Source: Candidatus Gracilibacteria bacterium CG2_30_37_12
GTDB taxonomy: Bacteria; Patescibacteriota; Gracilibacteria; BD1-5; UBA2023
NCBI GenBank assembly: GCA_001873165.1
Contig: MNYO01000075.1
Span: 1-7,454, forward strand
Direction: 5' to 3'
Length of the DNA stretch: 7,454 bases
In this document: positions 1 to 6,939 of the stretch, piece after piece
Numbering within the stretch: position 1 is the stretch's first letter
Layout: the number at the start of each line of letters is the position of its first letter
Notes under the pieces: generated by a model
The model's database searches: none
The model's input: only the letters and a program-made list of their open reading frames with translations
Told to the model about the DNA's origin: nothing
Made by a program: the position numbers and the translations under genes

Positions 1-65
1 GTAAATTAGTCAAAAACAAGCCAAATTTAGCGAGAAATATAAAAGTTGATACTTGGGTGCCTTAG
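1..65 (+). CDS. possible C-terminal end of an upstream protein (partial)
   Basis: The third + frame is open from the left edge to a TAG at 63-65. It encodes a 20-residue tail that ends NIKVDTWVP. The other two + frames in this stretch contain TAA or TAG stops. The tail mixes charged and hydrophobic residues like an ordinary protein end, but it is far too short to assign to a family, and an open stretch of 20 codons can easily arise by chance. No start is visible; it would lie outside the window. I cannot name a function. Confidence 0.28.
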   Translation, partial: KLVKNKPNLARNIKVDTWVP

Positions 66-138
66 ATAAGAGAACAACTTGTATTTTTAACCACACATAA
101 TTTTCTATTTAACCGATATTCCTGAACCAAAACAATGA

Positions 139-390
139 TTGCAGTTTAGAGAATTCAAAATTCTTTTCGCACAACAAAGAGATATATGTTCTTTTTCTCC
201 CATGCCCATATGGGCATATCTCACACAAAATCATATAGAGTATTTTAATATCATCAAAACAAAAAGTAATCCAGACAGAGTCTATCAATTAAAAAAAGAT
301 TATATCACACAGGCACTTGAAACTGCAAGAATATATATCAAAATAAAGACGGAGAAAATTCGTCTGCAGAGTGAAAAAGCCTGAAAATAA
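139..390 (+). CDS. small hypothetical ORF with no convincing start; possible gene remnant
   Basis: This frame encodes about 83 residues if TGA at 382-384 is read as Gly and TAA at 388-390 ends it. The product is Lys- and Ile-rich, with a fairly hydrophobic middle (PMPIWAYLTQNHIEYF) and a basic C-terminal half that looks helical. I recognise no family. The start is doubtful. TTG at 139 has no ribosome-binding site. The only ATG nearby (135) is in another frame and stops after four codons. The frame stays open upstream to TAA at 88-90, across a TGA at 136-138, but offers only ATT and ATA as starts. It may therefore be a decayed or 5'-truncated gene, or chance coding in AT-rich DNA. It and the preceding tail are all I see in the first 460 bases. 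Confidence 0.3.
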
Positions 391-414
391 TTCCTATTTT
401 GAAGAATAGATACA

Positions 415-444
415 TTGAATACAATTAAATCCTTGTAATAATAC
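415..444 (+). promoter_or_regulatory. weak sigma70-like promoter before the small + strand gene
   Basis: TTGAAT (415-420) and TAATAC (439-444) are separated by 18 bases. The predicted transcription start would fall around 450-452, only about ten bases before the ATG at 462, so the message would be almost leaderless. The boxes are imperfect and the region is AT-rich, so chance matches are likely. The position relative to the next gene is the main support. Confidence 0.25.
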
Positions 445-461
445 TATAACTTTTACTATGA

Positions 462-800
462 ATGAATTTGAAAAAAAATCTCAAACAATGAGGGGATGAA
501 AACGAAAGAATTGCAGAAAGAGAAACGATGAATTTCTTAAAGAGATCACGCAATTCTTATTTCATGGCACGAGGAATATTTACAACGGATATCTGTAATC
601 AGGTAGTGAATATCTCCGAGTGAACTACGCAAGTATCCATTCCTCCAGAAGCACTCAAAGAAATAGCAGAGGATGAGGATTTTCTTGATAGAGAACGTGA
701 ATGAGAAGCAGAAAAACTGGCTATAGAAAACATATGGAGAATACAAGATTTTGTCCATTCTGTAACTATTTCCATTACTCCTCTTACTAAGAAAATCTAA
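462..800 (+). CDS. hypothetical acidic small protein (112 aa), read with TGA as Gly
   Basis: The frame opens with ATG at 462, shortly after an in-frame TAA at 447-449, and runs to TAA at 798-800. It crosses three TGA codons (489-491, 621-623, 702-704) read as glycine. The N-terminal third is rich in Lys, Arg, Asn and Glu. The centre looks like mixed beta or loop sequence (TTQVSIPPEA). It is followed by a strongly acidic, probably helical stretch (EIAEDEDFLDREREGEAEK) and a hydrophobic tail. There is no signal peptide or membrane segment. I do not recognise a family. The gene converges on pcrA and the two stop codons overlap in the tetranucleotide CTAA at 797-800. A downstream ATG at 528 would give 90 residues. 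An ATG at 458 in another frame also stays open for about 45 codons and makes the N-terminus uncertain. Confidence 0.5.
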
Positions 801-3001
801 GCTTCTTTCTCAATCGGAGCGATACCAAGGTGCATTTTCTTGATCCCCTTCCCAGCACTAAAAGCAATTTCTGCAATCGGACCTGAGATACTCACGATCG
901 TTCCTGTTCCAAATTCCACATGACGAATTCGTTCCCCGAGAAAAAAGGAACTTGGATCATTTGAGGTCACTGATCTCTTTTTTTCTGCTGGTTTTTGAAT
1001 ACCATCATGAGACGGTGTATCAAAAGTTGGATAGGAAGTATTTCCCAGATTTCCGAAGAAGTTTTTGACCACTATTTCTTTTCGCTCTATGTATTCCTCT
1101 GGAATCTCTTTCAAAAATCTCGAAGCAGGATTCGCTGAATAATTCCCAAAAGTATACCGTTCTCGAGCACGTGTAATAGTCAATGTATGCTTTGCACGAG
1201 TCATAGCAACATACATGAGTCGTCGTTCTTCCTCGATTTCTTTTGGCTCCATAAGAGTTCGTGAATGAGGAAATAATCCTTCCTCCGCTCCGGCGATAAT
1301 CACATTTTCAAATTCCAATCCCTTGGATGAATGGATAGTCATCATAGAAACAAAATTATTCTGTCCTGGTTCATCTCGATCGGAATCGGTTATAAGAGCA
1401 ATATCTTCCAGAAACATCATAAGAGCTTCTCGACTATCCAGTCCATCATATCTCGACGCCATATTGGCAAATTCTTTCAGATTCTCTTCTTTTGATTCAC
1501 TTTCCGTTTCTCCGTATTCATGACGAAGATAATCAATATACTGCGTTCGTTTAATAAGCTCCTCCATCATTTCTTTTATGGAATGATTTTGTAAGTATAT
1601 TGTCAATTCATTATAAAGAGCACCAAATCCAGTAATCCCCCGACGAGCTTGCGGAGTAAGTTCATCCATTTCATCAATTCATTCTATGACATCAGAAAAT
1701 GGAGCATGAAAATTATGCACATAATGAAGGAATGTTTCTACACTTTTTTCTCCGATTTTTCGACTCGGTACATTGATAATACGCCGAAGACTCATGGTAT
1801 CGAGCGGATTGAAAATCAATCGCATATATGCGAGGATATCTTTGATTTCTTTTCGCTCATAGAACCGAACTCCTCCATAGATTTTGTACTGAATTCCCCC
1901 TCGAATAAGAGCCTCTTCTATAAGTCGCGACTGACTATTGGTTCGGTAGAGAATTGCCCACTTACTCAAATCTTGGTCGCTCTCTTTAATCTCTTTCATA
2001 ATAAGTTCCGCTTCCTGTTTTTCACTAATCGCTTCGATAAGGAGAATTTTATTTCCTTCGGCATTATCGGTCCAAAGCGTTTTGTCGAGCGCTTCTTTAT
2101 TACACTTGATAACCGCATTGGCTCCAGTAATAATTGTCTTGGTAGAACGATAGTTTTGTTCCAATTTTACTACAACTGCGCCTGGAAAATCCTTCTGGAA
2201 TGAGAGAATATTTTTAATATTCGCTCCTCGCCAACCGTAGATTCCCTGCCAATCATCTCCCACGACGGAAAGATTTCCGAATTTACTCGCGAGAAGTTTG
2301 ATGGTTTTGTACTGAATATCATTGGTATCTTGATACTCATCGACAAATATATACTCGTACTTATTGTGGAGTTTTTCTAGTACCTCAGGGATTTGTAAGA
2401 GTTCATGAGTTCTGAGGAGAATATCATCAAAATCGAGAGCATTATTCTCGCGGAGTGCCTTTTCATAATCTATATAAATATCGCGTACCATCGACCCGAA
2501 ATAATTATTTACAATCGTATCGTATTTCGCTGCTGGAAGGCCCTGGTTTTTTGCCTGACTAATAGCTCCAATTACCGCTCTTGGCGTAATTTCTTTTTCA
2601 TCCAGATTTCTTGCTTTTATAAGAGATTTTATAAGTTTCGTCTTATCATCCTCATCGTAAATAACAAATTTTGAGTCATATCCAATATGTTCGATAAAAG
2701 ATCGGAGGAAAAAAATCCCCACCGAGTGGAAAGTTCCCACAAGTGGAAAGTTCATAGAGCGATATGGACTCATATTGGTAGTATCACGACCAAGTTTCTT
2801 CCCCAATCGCTCACGCATTTCCTTGGCTGCTTTATTGGTAAATGTAACTGCGAGAATACTCTCTGGAGCGATGCCACGATCTTGTATCATCGTGGTGATA
2901 CGCTCCGTCAGAGTATGGGTTTTTCCAGCTCATGCCCCAGCAAGGATTAAGAGCGGTCCAGTCAGATGATCGACGGCAAGTTGTTGTGATGGATTCAGCA
3001 T
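797..3001 (-). CDS. pcrA: PcrA/UvrD-type superfamily 1A DNA helicase (734 aa, two in-frame TGA = Gly)
   Basis: This is an ATP-dependent 3'-5' DNA helicase of the UvrD/PcrA family, acting in DNA repair, replication restart and removal of stalled complexes. All SF1A motifs are visible: Q motif region (LNPSQQLAV, residues 2-10), Walker A GAGAGKT (22-28), Ia TFTNKAAKEMRER (53-65), Ib GTFHS (89-93), II VDEYQDTN (220-227), III VGDDWQGIYGWRGA (247-260), IV LEQNYRST (280-287), V TIHSSKGLEF (555-564) and VI ERRLMYVAMTRAK (592-604). The end (from about residue 685, LGERIRHVEFGTG, then GIKKMHL and APIEK) matches the Tudor-like C-terminal domain of PcrA. Length is normal. TGA at 2930-2932 encodes Gly24 of Walker A, and TGA at 1679-1681 encodes Gly441. 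Stopping there would give two fragments without an ATP-binding loop. The ATG at 3001 is preceded in frame by TAA at 3008-3010, so the start is well fixed. It lies 91 bases downstream of the M23 gene on the same strand. UvrD is an equally valid name. Confidence 0.95.
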
Positions 3002-3092
3002 GAAAAATTATTTTGAAAATATATACTCCCCTTCTTGTTGAAGGTGGAATTCTGCGGGATTGTATTTAAAAAGTGGGGAAATGGAAGGGGAC

Positions 3093-5057
3093 TTAAAGAA
3101 TCCTTTCTATCATATACATACTCTCACCCACCGTAATACTTTTATCTCCCTGAAAATATCGCTCAGCAAACTGATCTTTCCAAGTAAAATTATACCGAAT
3201 TCGTAATGTTGTCATCATATCTTTGTATTCTCCTGTTTCATCAAGCCACTTTTTATCGGCATTTATAATGGGCGAGCCGTCTATGATTTCTACAACCAAT
3301 CCTGCAAATTCCGATCGAGATATTTTCTTATAATCATCTATAGTTTTTATCCGCACTTCAAAATCTTTCATCTTCATGAAAATCTGTTGCTTTTTCACTT
3401 GGTCATTTCCTGCCTTGAGAAATAGATGAGCGAGTGTATTTTGTATCAGTTCTTTTGCCTGTTTTCCTATCAAGTCCCGATCTTGGAGAATATATCCAGA
3501 ATTTGGTTTCATAAGTCCTTGCTTGAGAGCACTGATAGTTTCTGTGAAATAAATATAGGTTTTATCGATCCCTTTCGGGTTCGTTATGAGAATATCCGTA
3601 GGACTTTTTGCAAGAGTTTTATTGGTATCTTTTTTTACTATAACAAGACTTATCGGCATATAATCAAAAGGGAGAATATTTGCCAAAAGCACACCCCTGT
3701 AAGTATCTTCGTATCCGAATTCTAATTCCTCTACCAGTTCACTAGTGGCACATTTCCGAATCTGACGATTGGAAACATTACAGAACTTCGCTTTTCCTGT
3801 GAGAGATTTGATAATATAACGACCATTATATGGTATATCGATTTGATTAGAAGCATATTTTGTTCGAAATACGACAGCCGAAAGTTTCTCATCTCCAAGA
3901 ACTATGGAAGTATTTTGGAGAATAATTCCTTGTTCTGGCGAAGTCATTTCACTTTTCTTATAAACATTAACACTTGTTGAAAGAAATACCAGTTTCCCGA
4001 TTTTGAAACTGATTCCATGTTTCCCGGATTTCACTCCCGTGATCTGAAAATCCCGTACTCCATTCTCGATAGCGATAATCGTGTCTGGAAAAAGTTTTAC
4101 TCCAGATTTGTCATAAGAAAGCACAAGTCATTCTGCTGGCAAACTTCCTGTAAATGGTCGGTTGCGATAATTCACATGAATCTGTGCAGTATAAGTCCTT
4201 CCAACTTCGATATTATTTCCAGGGATTCCAAGACTCACAGACAGACTATGATCTTTGAAGAATTCTCCTATTTCTTCCTCCAAAATCTGTTCACGAGTTT
4301 TGATGGATTTTTGTTCTATCTTTGGTGCTGTCTTGGATTTATCTTGCAGTACTTGCACGGCAGCGGTGGTAGTAATGGTTCCATTCTCCAGAAAAGCGAT
4401 GGGATCAATAGTATTTGCTGTCAGCCAATCCCGACAAAGTCCTTGATTCACAACAGCAATCGGATCTTTTCATTTTCCACAAGTGACATAATAATACGGG
4501 TGCGACTGATCAGTAGTATCAATCTGAAAATGCAGATGATTCCCATAGGAATTCCCTATGTTTCCAACTTCTCCGATAATATCACCTGCATGTACGATAC
4601 CCCCTTTTGTTACAAGTATTTTCGAAAGATGTGCATAATCGGAAAATATCAATTTCCCATCTGAAAGCGTATGTTTTATGGAAATAACATTTCCCCATCC
4701 AGCCTGCCAGCCTGCATTTATAACAACTCCTTCTCCGATAGAAAGCACGGGTGTTCCTTGTGCTGTAGCAATATCGACTCATTCGTGACTTCCATATCCC
4801 ACATCCCAACCATAATCATAGGTTGATCCCCAAAGTACCGAATAGATGCGACGATATTCCGTATTATTCTTGTATTTCGCATAGTCGGCACCCGAAATAT
4901 GTGGAATAGGCATCTTACAACCACTATCGAGTGTATTCCAATTGGAAAAACGACAAGCAGGTTTAGCAATCTGATCCAGTGGATAGACAAAAGATCCAGC
5001 AGAAACACTGGAGATACTTATAAGAAAAAGTGAGATGAAAAGAAAAAATTTATTCAT
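3093..5057 (-). CDS. secreted M23-family metallopeptidase with Ig-like and SLH-like regions (654 aa, three in-frame TGA = Gly)
   Basis: This is a predicted exported zinc endopeptidase of the LytM/lysostaphin (M23) family, which cuts peptidoglycan cross-bridges. Residues 1-20 form a classical signal peptide (short basic start, FFLFISLFLISIS core, SVSA before the cut). The peptidase domain spans about 85-180: H91-E-G-V-D95 and H174-L-H176 give the zinc ligands, with YAHL (His143) and GNVISIKH (His129) as expected. A Cys-containing linker follows (about 190-265). Next comes a beta-rich, Ig-like segment (about 268-366), then a long domain I do not recognise. The C-terminal 80-90 residues contain SLH-like half-motifs (ISRSEFAGLVVEII at 579-592, GDKSITVGESMYMIERIL at 637-654). 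This suggests attachment to the envelope surface, but the repeats are degenerate and the call is an inference. TGA codons at 4779-4781 (Gly93, inside HxxxD), 4470-4472 and 4128-4130 otherwise split it into four pieces. The target could be its own wall or a host or prey wall; the sequence cannot decide. The start has no Shine-Dalgarno match. Confidence 0.88.
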
Positions 5058-5091
5058 AGTGGTTTTTTGACGAGAAAAAAGTACTGGATGG

Positions 5092-5119
5092 ATTTTATTT
5101 CATAAAGTGAAATAAGCAA
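5092..5119 (-). promoter_or_regulatory. candidate sigma70-type promoter for the M23 peptidase gene
   Basis: On the - strand, TTGCTT (5114-5119) and TAAAAT (5092-5097) are separated by 16 bases. Both boxes lie inside the 79-base gap between rarA and the M23 gene. They predict a transcription start about 28 bases before the ATG at 5057. This gap is longer than the 21-24 base gaps upstream in the gene cluster, which fits a separate transcription unit. The match is decent but not exact. Confidence 0.4.
5095..5115. repeat. 7-bp inverted repeat overlapping the M23 promoter (possible operator)
   Basis: TTATTTC (5095-5101) and GAAATAA (5109-5115) are perfect complements with a 7-base centre. The palindrome covers most of the predicted -10 box, the whole spacer and the edge of the -35 box, which is where a repressor would act. 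The arms are nearly all A/T, so chance occurrence in this genome is plausible. As an RNA hairpin it would be weak and has no U-tract, so it is unlikely to be the rarA terminator. Confidence 0.3.
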
Positions 5120-5136
5120 TATTTATATTGAGAAAA

Positions 5137-6330
5137 TTATCCTCGATACTTCCGCCCTTTGAGTCTCTCAGGAAAATGTTCCTGAGAGCTTTTTTTGTCG
5201 CTTAGATTATGAGCGTATTCGTATCATTTCCCATACCCTGCCTCTTTCATGAGATTCGTCGGAGCATTGCGGAGATGAAGCGGAACGGGCAAGTTTCCAA
5301 ATTCACGGACATCTTTTTGCATCGCGTGCATAGCCATATAAACAGAATTATCTTTGGGAGCGGCTGCGAGATGGTAGGCAAGTTTATACATGGGTAATCC
5401 ACATTCTGGCATACCCATTTTCTCGCAAATATCGTACACACTATTTGCTATAATCATCGCGAGTGGATCTGCAAGCCCAACATCTTCCGAAGCGAAATTA
5501 ATCATACGTCTTGCAATATATCGAGGGTCTTCTCCTCCAGCGAGCATACGACCAATCCAATAAATCGCTGCATCTCCGTCAGAATCCCTAAGGGATTTAT
5601 GCATCGCAGAAATAAGATTATAATGTTCCTCGCCATCTCGGTCGTACATAAGAGGCTTGGTTCCTGCTTCCAAAATACTTTCTCTGGTAAGTTCTCATTT
5701 CCCTTGTAAAATACAAGCCGCTTCGAGGAGATTCAAAGTAGAACGAAGATCTCCATCTCCGAGTGATGCGATAAGTTTCAAAGATTCAGAAGAGAAAATA
5801 ATCTCATTATATCGTTCCTGAATTATCTTCATATTTTGCTCCAGAAATTTAACAATCTGTTCCTCAGAAATAGCCCACAAAATATACACACGAGCCCGAG
5901 AAATAAGCGCATTATTGACAGTAAAACTTGGATTCTCTGTTGTAGCTCCGATGAGGGTGATGACTCCTTTTTCAACAAAAGGAAGAAGAGTATCTTGCTG
6001 AGCTTTATTCCAACGATGAATCTCATCAAGAAAGAGAATGGTCGCCCTATTTTCGGAGTAATTTTTCTTCGCCTTCACGAGAATCTTCATGAGATCTTCT
6101 TTCTTGGAAAGCACTCCCGAGAGATGGTAGAAGTCCGCATCAATAGACTTAGATACCACCGATGCAATGCTCGTCTTTCCACAACCAGGAGGACCCCAGA
6201 GTATCATAGAGGGAATATGTCCCGATTCTATATACTTCCTGAGCGGTCGCCCAGTACTAAAAAGATGTTCCTGTCAGACGATATCATCGATGGAATGGGG
6301 ACGGAGAAGAGATGCGAGAGGTGTGAGCAT
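5137..6330 (-). CDS. rarA: replication-associated recombination protein RarA/MgsA (397 aa, three in-frame TGA = Gly)
   Basis: RarA is an AAA+ ATPase of the MgsA/WRNIP1 family, related to clamp loaders, that acts at stalled replication forks together with SSB. Seen here: [16 protein letters not shown] near the N-terminus, [13 protein letters not shown] (Walker A, residues 41-53), [16 protein letters not shown] (Walker B and its extension, 98-113), [10 protein letters not shown] (sensor 1, 127-136), SRAR arginine-finger region (144-147) and [14 protein letters not shown] (sensor 2). The C-terminal part has [31 protein letters not shown] and HLRNAPT, which are family hallmarks. TGA codons at 6274-6276 (Gly19 of IVGQ), 5695-5697 (Gly212) and 5224-5226 (Gly369, in GYGKGYEYAH) are read as glycine. 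Translation then continues through a tail with LKGRKY to TAA at 5137-5139, restoring the normal C-terminus. ATG at 6330 gives the family's usual start just before the RP-IVGQ segment. It is 24 bases after the 2H phosphoesterase gene, so the two are probably cotranscribed. Confidence 0.96.
5165..5196 (+). terminator. terminator-shaped hairpin antisense inside the 3' end of rarA
   Basis: CTCTCAGGAA (5165-5174) and TTCCTGAGAG (5179-5188) form a perfect 10-bp stem with a 4-base loop. A C and seven T residues follow (5190-5196) on the + strand, which is the textbook shape of an intrinsic terminator. However, the same bases encode the rarA tail ([12 protein letters not shown]) on the - strand, and no + strand gene lies upstream. 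On the - strand the stem is preceded by A residues and lacks a T-tract, so it would not end rarA transcription. It may stop antisense transcription, or it may be coincidence. Confidence 0.3.
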
Positions 6331-6354
6331 AGAATATTTTTAATAATAATTTTC

Positions 6355-6918
6355 TTACAATAATTCCACTTGAATCTCAGGATGAAACTTCGAATTTACT
6401 GCAAATATACCAACGGATTCGTATATATTCACAGATGAAAGTTTTTCTATTTCTTCTTTTATAATAAACTCCAATGCTTCGCACATAAGATGAAATATGT
6501 CTCCATTTCGAATTTTAAAAAGAGTAATATGCGGAACAAATACAGGATACGAATTATCTGAAATATGCAAGTATTCGGGAAAAGTTTTCCTCAAAAGTGC
6601 GTTCCAGACAGTGAGTTGCGTTGCGTTTGGAATAAGACAACAAAGTTTCTGAGTATCTATATTTCAAAAATATTCCAAACCTTGTAATCCAGAATCTAAT
6701 GAACTTACAGATAGGTTGGGGAGTATTTCTCGAATCTTATTTATTTCACGAGAGGATAATTCTTTTGGGAGATAAAATAAAGTGATATATAGAGAGAGGA
6801 TATTTTGAAATTCTAGAGCAGTAAAATCATCTCCAAGAACCGTTTGTAAGCGAACAAAAAGGTCCGATAAAATCCCTATTTTCAATTTGAGTCCAATAAA
6901 ATGAGAGGTGGTTTGCAT
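6355..6918 (-). CDS. LigT-like 2H phosphoesterase superfamily protein with altered first motif (187 aa, one in-frame TGA = Gly)
   Basis: The length (187 residues) and layout resemble the 2H phosphoesterase family (LigT/2'-5' RNA ligase, cyclic phosphodiesterases), which use two HxT/S motifs on RNA or cyclic nucleotide ends. The second motif is clear: FVPHITLFK with His130 and Thr132. An N-terminal strand (SHFIGLKL) matches the family's opening strand. At the expected place of the first motif the sequence reads LYITLFYLP, so Tyr44 stands where the first histidine is expected. If that alignment is right, the catalytic pair is incomplete. The protein could then be a binding protein or use a different mechanism. 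TGA at 6664-6666 encodes Gly85; stopping there would remove the intact motif. The ATG at 6918 lies 21 bases after the GNAT stop, and the TAA at 6355-6357 lies 24 bases before rarA. The family call rests on motif spacing by eye, so it is less certain than its neighbours. Confidence 0.68.
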
Positions 6919-6925
6919 GAGAAAT

Positions 6926-6931
6926 ATTATA
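6926..6931 (-). promoter_or_regulatory. perfect -10 box (TATAAT) just before the 2H phosphoesterase start
   Basis: Read on the - strand, TATAAT lies seven bases before the ATG at 6918, in the 21-base gap after the GNAT gene. A transcript started from it would begin at or next to the start codon, so it would be leaderless. I see no good -35 box 16-18 bases upstream. AT-rich gaps produce this hexamer by chance, so the internal promoter is only a suggestion. Confidence 0.22.
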
Positions 6932-6939
6932 TAAGTAAT

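Noticed and set aside
28..38. An 11-base match (TAGCGAGAAAT) to the complement of part of the edge repeat at 7416-7426
   Set aside because: Several 11-base matches are expected by chance in a window this size, and neither flank extends the similarity.
546..758. A 70-residue - strand ORF rich in Phe, Tyr and Ile
   Set aside because: It is the antisense shadow of the + strand gene 462-800. Its composition is what reverse-complemented Lys/Glu codons give, and it has no family features.
1649..2203. A 184-residue + strand ORF inside pcrA, and similar + strand ORFs over M23 and rarA (such as 4017-4664 and 5836-6363)
   Set aside because: They lie opposite strongly conserved coding sequence, have low-complexity Phe/Ser/Ile-rich products and no recognisable motifs. 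They are shadows.
1679..2890. A separate 403-residue helicase gene, with another gene at 797-1669
   Set aside because: Both pieces are in the same frame, separated by one TGA and three further codons, and together carry the complete ordered set of SF1A motifs. They are one pcrA gene under code 25, not a split pseudogene.
3030..3044. Small hairpin CCTTC-TTGTT-GAAGG between M23 and pcrA as a terminator
   Set aside because: The stem is only five base pairs and is not followed by a T-tract on either strand.
3093..5057. Frameshifted or decayed M23 peptidase pseudogene (four fragments)
   Set aside because: All four fragments share one frame and are broken only by TGA, never by TAA, TAG or indels. 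This is recoding, not decay.
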